The notes: generated from the letters alone by a model not told the origin. A stretch of 64,000 nt of DNA from Pseudomonas citri (GCF_025336485.1 NZ_JAODAB010000002.1:372001-436000); one strand, 5' to 3'; counted from the stretch's first letter, positions 45,429 through 55,543 are shown. Made by a program: numbers and translations.

Positions 45429-46274
45429 ATGAAGTTCGAAGGCACCCGCGCCTACGTCGCCACCGATGACCTGAAGCTGGCCGTCAACGCCGCCATCACT
45501 CTGGAGCGACCGTTGCTGGTCAAGGGCGAACCGGGCACCGGCAAGACCATGCTGGCCGAACAACTGGCCGAGTCCTTCGGCGCCCGCCTCATCACCTGGC
45601 ACATCAAGTCCACCACCAAGGCTCACCAGGGCCTGTACGAGTACGACGCGGTCAGCCGCCTGCGCGACTCGCAACTGGGTGTGGACAAGGTCCACGACGT
45701 ACGCAACTACCTGAAGAAGGGCAAGCTCTGGGAAGCCTTCGAGTCCGAGGAGCGGGTGATCCTGCTGATCGACGAAATCGACAAGGCCGACATCGAGTTC
45801 CCCAACGACCTGCTGCAAGAACTCGACAAGATGGAGTTCTATGTCTACGAGACCGATGAAACCATCAAGGCCAAGCAGCGGCCGATCATCATCATTACTT
45901 CCAACAACGAAAAAGAGCTGCCGGATGCGTTCCTGCGCCGCTGCTTCTTCCACTACATTGCCTTCCCCGACCGCGTCACCTTGCAGAAGATCGTCGACGT
46001 GCACTACCCGGACATCAAGAAAGACCTGGTCAGTGAAGCGCTGGACGTGTTCTTCGACGTGCGCAAGGTACCGGGGCTGAAGAAAAAACCTTCCACGTCC
46101 GAACTGGTGGACTGGCTCAAGTTGCTGATGGCCGACAACATCGGCGAAGCGGTCTTGCGCGAACGTGATCCGACCAAGGCCATTCCGCCGTTGGCCGGCG
46201 CCCTGGTCAAGAACGAACAGGACGTGCAGTTGCTCGAGCGCCTGGCGTTCATGAGCCGTCGCGGCACGCGCTGA
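45429..46274 (+). CDS. MoxR-family AAA+ ATPase
   Basis: A 281-residue AAA+ chaperone-like ATPase. Walker A GEPGTGKT (33-40), Walker B VILLIDEIDK (about 112-121), a sensor-1 ITSNNEKELP and the arginine-finger region DAFLRRC are all seen. MoxR proteins work with VWA-domain partners in assembling or activating protein complexes, and the next gene encodes such a partner. GAGGAAT ahead of the ATG at 45429 decides the start over an in-frame TTG at 45423. Confidence 0.93.
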   Translation: MKFEGTRAYVATDDLKLAVNAAITLERPLLVKGEPGTGKTMLAEQLAESFGARLITWHIKSTTKAHQGLYEYDAVSRLRDSQLGVDKVHDVRNYLKKGKLWEAFESEERVILLIDEIDKADIEFPNDLLQELDKMEFYVYETDETIKAKQRPIIIITSNNEKELPDAFLRRCFFHYIAFPDRVTLQKIVDVHYPDIKKDLVSEALDVFFDVRKVPGLKKKPSTSELVDWLKLLMADNIGEAVLRERDPTKAIPPLAGALVKNEQDVQLLERLAFMSRRGTR

Positions 46275-46308
46275 CCTTTTCGTCCCACAAGCGCGAGGGC
46301 CGACTGCC

Positions 46309-47487
46309 ATGCTGCTTAACCTGTTCAATGAGATGCGCGCCGCCAAGGTGCCCGTATCGGTGCGTGAATTGCTGGACCTGATCAATGCGCTCGAACAGCG
46401 GGTGATCTTCGCCGACATGGACGAGTTCTATTACCTGTCCCGGGCGATCCTGGTGAAGGATGAACGGCATTTCGACAAGTTCGACCGGGCGTTCGCCGCG
46501 TACTTCAATGGCCTGGAGAAACTCGACGATCACCTCCAGGCACTGATCCCCGAAGATTGGCTGCGCAAGGAGTTCGAGCGCTCGCTGAGCGACGAAGAGC
46601 GGGCGCAGATCCAGTCCCTGGGCGGCCTGGACAAGCTGATCGAGGAATTCAAGAAACGCCTTGAAGAACAGAAGGAACGCCATGCCGGTGGCAACAAGTG
46701 GATCGGCACCGGCGGCACCAGCCCGTTCGGCTCTGGCGGTTTCAACCCCGAGGGCATCCGGGTCGGCGATGCCGGCAAGCGCCAGGGCAAGGCCGTGAAA
46801 GTCTGGGACCAGCGCGAGTACAAGAACCTCGACGATCAGGTCGAATTGGGCACGCGCAATATCAAGATCGCCCTGCGCCGCCTGCGCAAGTTCGCCCGCC
46901 AGGGCGCGGCCGAAGAGCTGGACATCGACGGCACCATCGACCACACCGCCCGGGACGCCGGACTGTTGAACATCCAGATGCGCCCGGAGCGGCGCAACAC
47001 GATCAAGCTGTTGCTGCTGTTCGACATCGGCGGCTCGATGGACGCCCATGTGAAGATCTGCGAAGAGCTGTTCTCGGCCTGCAAGACCGAGTTCAAGCAC
47101 CTGGAGTATTTCTACTTCCACAACTTCGTGTACGAGTCCGTGTGGAAAAACAACCTGCGCCGCACCTCCGAACGCACCTCGACCCACGACCTGCTGCACA
47201 AGTACGGCCCCGACTACAAAGTGATCTTCATCGGCGACGCCGCCATGGCCCCCTATGAAATCACCCTGGCCGGTGGCAGCGTCGAGCATTGGAATGAAGA
47301 AGCCGGCTATGTGTGGATGCAGCGCTTCATGGAAACCTACAAGAAGCTCATCTGGATCAACCCCTACCCCAAGGACACCTGGGGCTACACCGCCTCCACC
47401 AATATCGTGCGCGAACTGGTGGAAGACCGGATGTATCCGCTGACCTTGCGTGGGTTGGAGGAAGGGATGCGGTTTCTTTCCAAGTAA
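46309..47487 (+). CDS. VWA-domain protein, CoxE-like, MoxR partner
   Basis: A 392-residue cytoplasmic protein. The N-terminal half is helical and charged. A Gly-rich linker (about 125-150: GGNKWIGTGGTSPFGSGGF) follows, and a von Willebrand factor A-like domain begins near residue 235. The metal-site motif is DIGGS where the canonical form is DxSxS, so one ligand serine is glycine. The gene lies 34 bases after the MoxR gene and is almost certainly co-transcribed. The target complex is unknown. Confidence 0.9.
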   Translation: MLLNLFNEMRAAKVPVSVRELLDLINALEQRVIFADMDEFYYLSRAILVKDERHFDKFDRAFAAYFNGLEKLDDHLQALIPEDWLRKEFERSLSDEERAQIQSLGGLDKLIEEFKKRLEEQKERHAGGNKWIGTGGTSPFGSGGFNPEGIRVGDAGKRQGKAVKVWDQREYKNLDDQVELGTRNIKIALRRLRKFARQGAAEELDIDGTIDHTARDAGLLNIQMRPERRNTIKLLLLFDIGGSMDAHVKICEELFSACKTEFKHLEYFYFHNFVYESVWKNNLRRTSERTSTHDLLHKYGPDYKVIFIGDAAMAPYEITLAGGSVEHWNEEAGYVWMQRFMETYKKLIWINPYPKDTWGYTASTNIVRELVEDRMYPLTLRGLEEGMRFLSK

Positions 47488-47537
47488 AGATCTGTGCTGA
47501 TCATCCGGCCCGCATCGCGAGCCTGCTCGCGATGCGT

Positions 47538-48458
47538 CTAACGGTCCAGAAGTCCCCGCCAACATTCCACCTGCTGCCGATGCGCAACCGCCTGCACCAT
47601 CGGCCGCAAGCGCACCTGCGCCCCTGGCAGGCATTGCGCCAAACGAGCCAGGGCCAATGGCGTCAAGGCACCCAGGCGTGGGTAGCCGCCGATGGTCTGA
47701 CGGTCGTTGAGCAATACGATCGGCTGGCCATCCGGCGGCACCTGCACGGCGCCCAGGGGGATGCCCTCGGAAATCATGGGCGGGCCCTGATATTCCAGCG
47801 GCGTACCCAGCAACCGCATCCCCATGCGATCGGCGCGGCTGTCCAGCGTCCAGGGCGTATTGAACGCGTCGAACAGACTTTGCCCGCTGAACGCGCCGTT
47901 CTGCGCGCCCAGGATCAGGTCCAGCGGCTGCGCCTGCTGGAAATCGGGAATCCGCGAGCGCGGCATGGGCCGTGGCGCCGCCGAGCCGGCGTAGCTCAGG
48001 TGCTCGCCACGGCTCAACGCCCGCCCCCTGCCGTCCAGGCCGCCAAGCGATTCACGCACCACCGTCGAACGGCTGCCCAGCACCGCAGGCGCCTCGAACC
48101 CGCCGGGGGCCGCCAGGTAGGCCCTCGCGCCGCTCACCGGCTGGGTGAACGCTAGCACCTGACCTTTGCGCAGGCCAAAATAGCGCCATGACGCCACGGC
48201 CTGGCCATCCACCCGCGCCCCCAGGTCCGCCCCTGCCAGGGCCAGCACGCAATCGTCTTGCGCCACCACGGTGAAGCCACCGAGGGTAATTTCCACCACT
48301 GCCGCATCCAGGGCATTGCCCAACATCCAGTTGGCCCACGCCATCGACAGCCAGTCCACCGCGCCGCCCTGGGTCACGCCCAGATGCCTCACGCCGAAAC
48401 GGCCCATGTCCTGCAACAGGCACAGCGGTGTGCTGGCCTCGATCAACAGACGGCTCAT
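47538..48458 (-). CDS. pxpC: 5-oxoprolinase subunit C
   Basis: A 306-residue subunit of the bacterial ATP-dependent 5-oxoprolinase PxpABC, which opens pyroglutamate to glutamate. It shows the carboxyltransferase-like biotin-dependent fold (LCLLQDMGRFGVRHLGVTQGGAVDWLSMAWAN; RADRMGMRLLG; VPPDGQPIVLLNDRQTIGGYPRLG). Its ATG overlaps the pxpB stop by four bases, so it is the last gene of the operon. Confidence 0.94.
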   Translation of the reverse strand: MSRLLIEASTPLCLLQDMGRFGVRHLGVTQGGAVDWLSMAWANWMLGNALDAAVVEITLGGFTVVAQDDCVLALAGADLGARVDGQAVASWRYFGLRKGQVLAFTQPVSGARAYLAAPGGFEAPAVLGSRSTVVRESLGGLDGRGRALSRGEHLSYAGSAAPRPMPRSRIPDFQQAQPLDLILGAQNGAFSGQSLFDAFNTPWTLDSRADRMGMRLLGTPLEYQGPPMISEGIPLGAVQVPPDGQPIVLLNDRQTIGGYPRLGALTPLALARLAQCLPGAQVRLRPMVQAVAHRQQVECWRGLLDR

Positions 48459-49159
48459 GCCGAAGCCTCCAGCGGTGTGTCATCGCCGCCCAACGAAATG
48501 AATTCGGCGTGGTCCACGGCGGCAAAGCGCACCGTATCGCCGGGTTGCATCAGGCTGTAGCCGTCACGCTCACGGTCGAACAGCTTGGTCGGGGTGCGGC
48601 CGATCAGGTTCCAACCGCCGGGCGAGACCAGCGGATACGCCGCGGTCTGGCGTTCGGCAATGCCGACACTGCCGGCCGCCACGCGCTTGCGCGGTGTGTC
48701 GAGGCGCGGCGCGGCCAGTTCCTCATCCACCAACCCCATGAAAGCGAACCCGGGGGCGAAGCCCAGGGCAAACACCTGGTATTCGCGCTCGCTGTGGCGG
48801 CGGATGACTTGGGCTACCGTCAAGCCGCTGCGACTGGCCAACAAATCCAGTTCTGGCCCGACGCTGGGGTCGTACCACACTGGTAGCACATGGCATTGGC
48901 CGCTTGAGCGGGCATCGGGTGAAAGGTTGTTCAGCGCCTCGCCGATCAGTTCGCGCGCCTGCACCGGGGTCAGGGCGAACAAATCGTAGTGCACCATCAG
49001 CGTGGTGTAGGACGGCACCAGGTCGATCAGACGCTCGGCGAATACCGCTCGCAGACGCTCGCTGGCAGCCAGCATCCACGGCATGTTGGCCTCGGCGATC
49101 TCATCGAACAGACGCACCATCAGGCAGTCCACCGCCACTACTTCCAAACGTGGTTTCAT
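48455..49159 (-). CDS. pxpB: 5-oxoprolinase subunit B
   Basis: A 234-residue cyclophilin-like-fold subunit (KipI/AHS1 family). The conserved VVYYDP-type segment appears as [13 protein letters not shown], followed by [43 protein letters not shown] and [10 protein letters not shown]. It overlaps pxpA by four bases on one side and pxpC by four on the other, indicating coupled translation of the complex. Confidence 0.94.
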   Translation of the reverse strand: MKPRLEVVAVDCLMVRLFDEIAEANMPWMLAASERLRAVFAERLIDLVPSYTTLMVHYDLFALTPVQARELIGEALNNLSPDARSSGQCHVLPVWYDPSVGPELDLLASRSGLTVAQVIRRHSEREYQVFALGFAPGFAFMGLVDEELAAPRLDTPRKRVAAGSVGIAERQTAAYPLVSPGGWNLIGRTPTKLFDRERDGYSLMQPGDTVRFAAVDHAEFISLGGDDTPLEASA

Positions 49160-49908
49160 GATGCAGTCTGCCGGTCCAGGGCTTCGCGGATGCGTTGCAC
49201 GGCCGCCACGGAACTGGCGTTGTCACCGTGTACGCACAAGGTGTTGGCCTCAAGGTGCAAGGCGCTGCCGTCGCTGGCGGTCAACGCTTCGCCGCGAGCG
49301 ATGCGCAGGGCCTGCCCGATAATCACCTCGGGGTCGTGGTGCACCGCGCCCGGCAGTTGTCGCGAAACCAGGTGGCCGGCGCTGTCATAGGCGCGATCGG
49401 CGAAAGCCTCGAACCACAGGGTCAGGCCGTACTCGTCGCCCAGGGCCTGGGCGGCGCTGTTGTCCCGGGTCGCCATCAACATCAACGGCAGCGTCCGGTC
49501 ATAGGCGGCCACGGCCTGGATCACCGCACGCAATTGCGCCGGGTTGGCCATCATGTCGTTGTACATCGCGCCATGGGGTTTGACGTAGCTGACCCGTCCG
49601 CCCTGGGCCCGGCAGATACCGTCGAGCGCGCCGACCTGGTAGTGCAACAAGTCCTGCAATTCCTGGGCACCGTAGGCCATGGAGCGGCGGCCGAAGCCCG
49701 CCAGGTCCTGGTAGGCCGGGTGTGCACCGATCCGCACGCCATGGCTCAAGGCCAGGCTGACGGTCTTGCGCATGATGCTCGGGTCGCCGGCGTGAAAGCC
49801 GCAGGCGATGTTGGCGCAATCGATGAAGGGCATCACCTCGGCGTCCAGACCCAGGGTCCAGTGACCGAAGCTTTCGCCGATGTCGCAGTTCAGTAGCAGG
49901 CGGTTCAC
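49156..49908 (-). CDS. pxpA: 5-oxoprolinase subunit A (LamB/YcsF family)
   Basis: A 250-residue TIM-barrel subunit with the family start [13 protein letters not shown]. The block [26 protein letters not shown] and the [11 protein letters not shown] motif follow. Together with PxpB and PxpC it uses ATP to hydrolyse 5-oxoproline, a damage product of glutamine and glutamate. It is preceded by an MFS transporter gene 65 bases upstream on the same strand, which probably imports a related substrate. Confidence 0.95.
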   Translation of the reverse strand: MNRLLLNCDIGESFGHWTLGLDAEVMPFIDCANIACGFHAGDPSIMRKTVSLALSHGVRIGAHPAYQDLAGFGRRSMAYGAQELQDLLHYQVGALDGICRAQGGRVSYVKPHGAMYNDMMANPAQLRAVIQAVAAYDRTLPLMLMATRDNSAAQALGDEYGLTLWFEAFADRAYDSAGHLVSRQLPGAVHHDPEVIIGQALRIARGEALTASDGSALHLEANTLCVHGDNASSVAAVQRIREALDRQTAS

Positions 49909-49972
49909 GGTGAACGCTCCTGTAGGTTCTTTCTTTGTTTAACTGTGGGACATACGCCCCACAGGTTATCAG

Positions 49973-51259
49973 TTACTCAGCTTCCAGCTGCTTGCCTTGG
50001 GTTTCCGGCAGGCTCAAGGCTGCCAGGATCACCACGCCGTAGGACACCGCCGCGAACGCCCCGATACCCACGCTCAACGGCACTTTCTGGCTGAGCAGGC
50101 CGATCAGCAGCGGGAACAGTGCCGCCACCGCCCGGCCGATGTTGTAGCAGAAGCCCTGGCCCGAACCACGAATGCGCGTAGGGAACAGTTCGGTGAGGAA
50201 CGAGCCCATGCCGCTGAACATGCCCGAGGCGAAGAACCCCAGGGGAAAGCCCAGCCAGAGCATCACGTTATTGCTCACCGGTACCTGGGTGTACAGCAAG
50301 ACGATGGTGAACGAGCCGACGGCGTACAGGATGAAGTTCTTCTTGCGGCCCAGGATGTCGGACAGGTATGCACTGATGACGTAACCCACGTAGGAACCGA
50401 CGATCACCATTGCCAGGTACCCGCCGGTGCCCAAGACGCTCAGGCCTCGTTCATTCTTCAGGAAGGTTGGCAGCCAGGACGTGATGGCGTAGTAACCGCC
50501 CAGGGCACCGGTGGTCAGCAAAGAAGCGCGAACGGTGGTGAAGAGGATGCCGGGGGCGAAGATCTCGTAGAACTTCGCCGGGTGTTCCGGCGTCAGGCGG
50601 GCCTTGGTCTGGCTGTAGACCTCCGGGTCCTTGACCAGCCGCCGGACGAAAATCACGAACACCGCCGGCACAATGCCGAGGATGAACAAGGCGCGCCAGG
50701 CATCTTCCGGCGGCAACAGCGAGAACAGCAGCGAATACAGGATCGCGGTCAAGCCCCAGCCCAGCGCCCACCCCGACTGGACCATGCCCACCGCTTTGCC
50801 GCGGTCCTTGGCGCGGATCACTTCGCCCATCAGCACCGCACCGGCGGTCCACTCGCCGCCAAAACCGAAACCCATCAGCGTGCGGGCGATCAACAGTTGT
50901 TCGTAACTTTGGGCAAAGCCGCAGAGGAAGGTGAAGAAGGCGAACCACAGCACGGTCAGTTGCAGGGTGCGTACGCGACCGATGCGGTCCGAGAGTATCC
51001 CGGCCACCCAGCCGCCAATGGCCGAGGCGATCAACGTGCTGGTGTGGATAAGTCCTGCCTGCCCGGTGGTGATGCCCCACATCGCGATCAGGGTCGGCAC
51101 CACGAAACTGAGCATTTGCGTGTCCATGCCGTCCAGGGCGTAGCCGATCTTGCAGCTCCAGAATGTGCGGCGCTCCTGCCGGTTGATGTCGCGGTACCAG
51201 TCGAACGGGCCGGAGCGGACCTGGTGTTTTGGGACGTCGAGCGTGTCGGGTGCACTCAT
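49973..51259 (-). CDS. MFS transporter of the 5-oxoprolinase operon
   Basis: A 428-residue 12-helix major facilitator protein of the metabolite:H+ symporter type. The loop motif GILSDRIGRVRTLQ lies between helices 2 and 3, and its partner YLSDILGRKKNF in the second half. ATG 51259 is chosen, with GGAGAA eight bases upstream; a GTG five codons earlier would overlap this site. Its place at the head of the pxpABC operon suggests uptake of 5-oxoproline or a related carboxylate; that is inference. Confidence 0.9.
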   Translation of the reverse strand: MSAPDTLDVPKHQVRSGPFDWYRDINRQERRTFWSCKIGYALDGMDTQMLSFVVPTLIAMWGITTGQAGLIHTSTLIASAIGGWVAGILSDRIGRVRTLQLTVLWFAFFTFLCGFAQSYEQLLIARTLMGFGFGGEWTAGAVLMGEVIRAKDRGKAVGMVQSGWALGWGLTAILYSLLFSLLPPEDAWRALFILGIVPAVFVIFVRRLVKDPEVYSQTKARLTPEHPAKFYEIFAPGILFTTVRASLLTTGALGGYYAITSWLPTFLKNERGLSVLGTGGYLAMVIVGSYVGYVISAYLSDILGRKKNFILYAVGSFTIVLLYTQVPVSNNVMLWLGFPLGFFASGMFSGMGSFLTELFPTRIRGSGQGFCYNIGRAVAALFPLLIGLLSQKVPLSVGIGAFAAVSYGVVILAALSLPETQGKQLEAE

Positions 51260-51426
51260 GGTGGTGTTCTCCACGGTTTTTGTTGTTTTGAGCCTCGACG
51301 ATGCGCGTGGAGGCCGGTGTCCAGATTCTTGAGCGCGCGCGTCATGGCGTCCAACGAATAAAACACCGGCTGGGTCATAAGAAAAAATTGATTGGGGGGG
51401 GTATCACAGAACTGGTGGACAGGCCC

Positions 51427-51513
51427 CTGTGGGAGCAAAGCTTGCTCGCGAAACAAGCGCCTCGTTTTCTGAAAGACCGCATCGGCTTCATCGCGGGCAA
51501 GCCTTGCTCCCAC
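51427..51513. repeat. REPIN (REP doublet)
   Basis: An 87-bp doublet with CTGTGGGAGCAAAGCTTGC and GCAAGCCTTGCTCCCACG ends. The spacer GCGAAACAAGCGCCTCG...GAAAGACCGC is homologous to the spacers at 28452 and 41847. It fills part of the 277-bp region between the MFS start and the DUF2937 stop. A poly-G tract (eight G) lies at about 51393-51400. Confidence 0.9.
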
Positions 51514-51536
51514 GAGAAGCCCTTTGATCGGCGGTG

Positions 51537-52079
51537 TCAGAGCCCGCGCAGATCCCGCTCTTCAATTGGTCGGCTCTGGCGCAAGCGCTTGCCGCCCAGC
51601 ACCACCCAGTCGATCAGGCGGAACAGGCATTCCAGGCCGAACGACAGCAGCATTGCGCCGCTGATGCCCCAGATCATGGCTTCGGGGGTCAGCAGGATCT
51701 GGTAGCTGTAGCCGTTCCAGGTTTCCTTGCGGATGTCCGGATCGGCCGCCAGCGCCACTTGCAGCAGGCGGATGTACCACGGGCCCTGCATCGCCTGAAA
51801 TTGCTTGTCCAGGGCCTGCTGGCGCACCAGCAGCGCGTTCAGGCTCTCGGCATCGCTGCGAAAGATCGGGTCTTCACTGGCGCGGTAATGGGCCACCAGC
51901 GCCTGCATATCGCCCTTGAAGAACTGGTTGGCGGTGCCCTGGAAACCTTGCAGGCCGGTCTGCGCCTCGATCAGGTGAGCTTCGACCCGCTTGGCGTAGT
52001 CGTTGATGAAGCCCGGCACCTGGACCCCGACCAGCAGGCCCACCGCGAACAACACCAGGCGTAGATAACTGAGCAACAT
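51537..52079 (-). CDS. DUF2937 membrane protein
   Basis: A 180-residue protein with hydrophobic segments at the N-terminus (about 3-22) and near the C-terminus (about 135-162), and a helical, probably periplasmic, domain between them ([27 protein letters not shown]). The pattern fits the DUF2937 family found in Pseudomonas. Function unknown. It follows the glutamine amidotransferase gene after 12 bases on the same strand, so the two are likely co-transcribed. Confidence 0.8.
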   Translation of the reverse strand: MLLSYLRLVLFAVGLLVGVQVPGFINDYAKRVEAHLIEAQTGLQGFQGTANQFFKGDMQALVAHYRASEDPIFRSDAESLNALLVRQQALDKQFQAMQGPWYIRLLQVALAADPDIRKETWNGYSYQILLTPEAMIWGISGAMLLSFGLECLFRLIDWVVLGGKRLRQSRPIEERDLRGL

Positions 52080-52091
52080 AACGGGACGTCC

Positions 52092-52868
52092 TTATTCGGT
52101 GCGGCCGTGGCTGACGCATTCACCGCGTCGCCACAAGCTCCATTGGCCCGGTTCGTAGCGGGTCCAGGTTTCGTTTTCGGTCAAGGGTTCGGTGGCGATC
52201 ACCGTGACCACGTCGTCGGGCGTGGTTTCTGCCTGGAAATCGACGATCACGTCCACGTCCTTGAGCCGCGCCGGGCCGAACGGCGCACGACGGGTGATCT
52301 GGGCCAGTTTGGTCGAGCAATAGCAGAACAGCCAATCGCCATCGCTGAGCAAACAATTGAACACGCCTTGGCTGCGGTATTCGCTGCAGGCCTCGAGCAG
52401 GGATGGCAACAACCGCTCGACCTCCACCGGCTCCGGGAAAGCCTGGCGCACACGGTTGAGCAGATCGCAGAACGCCGCTTCGCTGTCGGTGTCGCCCACC
52501 GGGCGGTAGAAACTTGCAGTCGGATAGAAATCCTTGAGCTGGCCGTTATGGGCAAAACACCAGTTACGCCCCCACAACTCCCGCACGAACGGGTGGGTGT
52601 TGGACAGGCAGACCTTGCCGACGTTGGCCTGGCGAATATGCCCGATCACCACTTCGCTCTTGATCGGATAGCGCTGCACCAGGTTCGCCACTTCCGACTC
52701 GCTGCTGGCGGCCGGGTCCTGGAACAGGCGCAGGCCACGGCCTTCATAGAAGGCGATGCCCCAGCCGTCCCGGTGCGGGCCGGTCTTGCCGCCGCGCTGC
52801 ATCAGCCCGGTGAAGCTGAACACGATGTCGGTCGGCACATTGGCGCTCATGCCCAGTAACTCACACAT
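52092..52868 (-). CDS. Class II glutamine amidotransferase, YafJ-like
   Basis: A 258-residue N-terminal-nucleophile amidotransferase domain protein. Cys2 directly after the initiator Met (MCELLGMS) is the expected nucleophile. [21 protein letters not shown] and CFAHNGQL are the other active-site blocks. It lacks a synthase domain, as in YafJ and EgtC-like proteins, so the acceptor is unknown. It is followed by the DUF2937 gene. Confidence 0.9.
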   Translation of the reverse strand: MCELLGMSANVPTDIVFSFTGLMQRGGKTGPHRDGWGIAFYEGRGLRLFQDPAASSESEVANLVQRYPIKSEVVIGHIRQANVGKVCLSNTHPFVRELWGRNWCFAHNGQLKDFYPTASFYRPVGDTDSEAAFCDLLNRVRQAFPEPVEVERLLPSLLEACSEYRSQGVFNCLLSDGDWLFCYCSTKLAQITRRAPFGPARLKDVDVIVDFQAETTPDDVVTVIATEPLTENETWTRYEPGQWSLWRRGECVSHGRTE

Positions 52869-52900
52869 GCTCGAACCCTCGCTTCAATGGGCAGGCCCGG

Positions 52901-53389
52901 TCACAGACGCGGTTCGATGCGCGAACGCTGGGGGTTGCTCGGCACCGGCGGGCGACCGTAGCGGTCATCCCCGGCCACGCCGAACGGCGGCTCGTCCTCG
53001 GGCTCATCGGCCGCGGCGGCGGCTTTCGCGGCAGCGGCGCGTTCCTTGCGAGCGTTGGCGGCACGCTCGATAGGAAAGCGGATCACCACCAGCAACAAGT
53101 AGAGCCCAAAGGCGATCATGCCGTACATGAGCAGGTCCGAAGCCGCCCGCCAGACGTTGTTGCCCACCTTGAACAGCACGTCCAGGGCGACGATGGCCAC
53201 CGCCGGGGCCACCTTGTCCTTCACCGGGTCGACAACGGTCGGGCTGAACAGCAGCACCGCCACCAACAGCCGCAGCGGCTCGCGCAACCAGCGCCACATC
53301 CAGCGGGTCAGGCGCATCCACACCAGCAGGCAGCCCAAGGCGGCGAAGGCGTAGAGGCCCCAGGCGATCAGATAGTCGTTCTCGGTCAT
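52901..53389 (-). CDS. Hypothetical membrane protein
   Basis: A 162-residue protein with an N-terminal hydrophobic segment, two further ones around WLREPLRLLVAVLLF and DLLMYGMIAFGLYLLLVVIRF, and an Ala/Glu/Pro-rich C-terminal tail (AKAAAAADEPEDEPP) likely in the cytoplasm. Similar Pseudomonas proteins are annotated as MFS-like, but it is far too short for a transporter. The start is ambiguous between ATG 53389 and 53398. Function unknown. It lies 32 bases upstream of the amidotransferase gene, same strand. Confidence 0.75.
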   Translation of the reverse strand: MTENDYLIAWGLYAFAALGCLLVWMRLTRWMWRWLREPLRLLVAVLLFSPTVVDPVKDKVAPAVAIVALDVLFKVGNNVWRAASDLLMYGMIAFGLYLLLVVIRFPIERAANARKERAAAAKAAAAADEPEDEPPFGVAGDDRYGRPPVPSNPQRSRIEPRL

Positions 53390-53488
53390 GGTGTCCATGG
53401 CAAGGCAGGCAAAGAGGCGCTTATAGTAACGGCTTTTCGCTCGCCAGGCTGCCCCGGCGTCTGCCCAGTCAATGTCCGAGAGTTTTTC

Positions 53489-55543
53489 ATGCCCCTATCT
53501 GCCCCCGTTTCCAACGCTCCGGTTGCCCGCAGGGACGCCGGGGTCGACCCGTACGCCTGGCTGCAAGAACGCGACACCGACGCCGTGCTCGATTACCTCA
53601 AGGCGGAAAACGACTACCAGCAGGCCCGACTCGCCGACCAGGCCGGCCTGCGCGAAACCCTGTTCCAGGAGATCAAGGGCCGGATCCTCGAAACCGACCT
53701 GTCCCTGCCCTCCCCCTGGGGCCCGTACCTGTATTACACGCGCACCACGGCCGGCGACGAATACCCACGGCACTATCGCTGCCCACGTCCGGCCGACGAC
53801 AGCCTGACCGTCGACGAAAGCCACGAGCAATTGCTGCTGGACCCGAACGCATTGGCCGGCGGCGGCTTCTTTTCCCTGGGCGCCTTCAGCATCAGCCCCG
53901 ACCACCAGCGCCTGGCCTACAGCCTGGACACCACGGGCGACGAGATCTACACCCTGTTCGTGAAGGAATTGTCCAACGACAAAGTCAGCGAACTGTCGTT
54001 CGAGCAGTGCGACGGCAGCATGACCTGGGCCAATGACAGCCTGACGCTGTTTTTTGGCGAACTGGACGACACCCACCGCCCCCACAAGCTCTGGCGCTAT
54101 CGCCTCGACGGCACCGCCGCCGAAGAAGTGTTCCATGAGCCGGACGGACGATTCTTCCTGCACTGCTACCGCTCGAGCTCCGAACGTCAACTGATCCTGT
54201 CCCTGGGCAGCAAGACCACCGGCGAAACCTGGGTGCTGGACGCCACGCAACCGCAGCAACCGTTCACCTGCCTGGCGCCACGGATCGAAAATCATGAATA
54301 CGATGTTGACCATGGCCTGCTCGACGGGCAATGGACCTGGTTGATCCGCAGCAACCGCGACGGGATCAACTTCGCCCTGTATCAGGCGCCCGACACCGGC
54401 GTCGCGCCCACCGAGGCCGACTGGCAGAACCTGATTCCCCACAGCGACACGGTGATGATCGACGGCCTGAGCCTGAACGCCGGCGCCATGACCTTGAGCC
54501 TGCGCGAAGGTGGCCTGCCGATCATCGAGGTTCATCCACAGGGCCTACCGGCGTATCGGGTGCAATTGCCGGACGCGGCCTACAGCCTGCATGTGCAGAA
54601 CAGCCTGGAATTCGCCAGCGATCGTATTCGCCTGCGCTATGAAGCCTTGAACCGTCCGGCGCAGATCCGTCAACTGGACCTCGCGAGCGGCACGCAGGTG
54701 GTGCTCAAGCAGACCCCGGTGCTGGGGCCGTTCGACGCCGACGCCTACGTCAGCCAGCGGCTGTGGGCGACGGCACCGGACGGCACCCAGGTGCCCATCA
54801 GCCTCGTGGTCAAGCGCGAAGCCCTCGGCCAACCGGTGCCGCTGTATCTGTATGGCTACGGTGCCTACGGCGAAAGCCTCGACCCGTGGTTTTCCCATGC
54901 GCGGCTGAGCCTGCTCGACCGTGGCGTGGCGTTCGCCATTGCCCATGTGCGCGGCGGCGGTGAGCTGGGCGAAGCCTGGTACCGCGCCGGCAAACAGGAG
55001 CACAAGCACAACACCTTCAGCGATTTCATCGCCTGCGCCGAGCATTTGATCGCCCACGGTTTCACCACCTCCGACCAGTTGGCGATCAGTGGCGGCAGCG
55101 CTGGCGGCCTGCTGATCGGTGCGGTGCTCAACCAACGCCCGGAGCTGTTCAAGGTGGCGATTGCCGAAGTGCCGTTCGTCGACGTGCTCAACACCATGCT
55201 CGATCCGGACCTGCCATTGACCGTCACCGAATACGATGAATGGGGCAACCCCGAGGAGCCAGACGTCTATGATCGGATCCGGGCCTACGCCCCTTACGAA
55301 AACGTGCGTGCCCAGGCCTATCCGGCGATGCTGGTGATCGCCGGCTACAACGACAGCCGCGTGCAGTACTGGGAAGCGGCCAAGTGGGTGGCGAAACTGC
55401 GCGCCACCAGGACCGACGACAACCCCTTGCTGCTCAAGACCGAACTGGGCGCCGGACACGGCGGCATGAGCGGGCGTTACCAGGGATTGCGTGACGTAGC
55501 GCTCGAATATGCATTTGTCTTGAAGGTTTTGGGGGCGGCTTGA
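53489..55543 (+). CDS. ptrB: Oligopeptidase B (S9A prolyl-oligopeptidase family)
   Basis: A 684-residue serine oligopeptidase that cuts short peptides after basic residues in the cytoplasm. An N-terminal seven-bladed propeller is followed by an alpha/beta-hydrolase domain. The nucleophile Ser537 lies in SGGSAGG, an acidic residue in GYNDSRVQ, and His in GAGHGGMSGR. The AHVRGGGELGEAWYRAGK block is diagnostic of oligopeptidase B. It stands alone between a divergent membrane-protein gene and a REP doublet. Confidence 0.94.
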   Translation: MPLSAPVSNAPVARRDAGVDPYAWLQERDTDAVLDYLKAENDYQQARLADQAGLRETLFQEIKGRILETDLSLPSPWGPYLYYTRTTAGDEYPRHYRCPRPADDSLTVDESHEQLLLDPNALAGGGFFSLGAFSISPDHQRLAYSLDTTGDEIYTLFVKELSNDKVSELSFEQCDGSMTWANDSLTLFFGELDDTHRPHKLWRYRLDGTAAEEVFHEPDGRFFLHCYRSSSERQLILSLGSKTTGETWVLDATQPQQPFTCLAPRIENHEYDVDHGLLDGQWTWLIRSNRDGINFALYQAPDTGVAPTEADWQNLIPHSDTVMIDGLSLNAGAMTLSLREGGLPIIEVHPQGLPAYRVQLPDAAYSLHVQNSLEFASDRIRLRYEALNRPAQIRQLDLASGTQVVLKQTPVLGPFDADAYVSQRLWATAPDGTQVPISLVVKREALGQPVPLYLYGYGAYGESLDPWFSHARLSLLDRGVAFAIAHVRGGGELGEAWYRAGKQEHKHNTFSDFIACAEHLIAHGFTTSDQLAISGGSAGGLLIGAVLNQRPELFKVAIAEVPFVDVLNTMLDPDLPLTVTEYDEWGNPEEPDVYDRIRAYAPYENVRAQAYPAMLVIAGYNDSRVQYWEAAKWVAKLRATRTDDNPLLLKTELGAGHGGMSGRYQGLRDVALEYAFVLKVLGAA

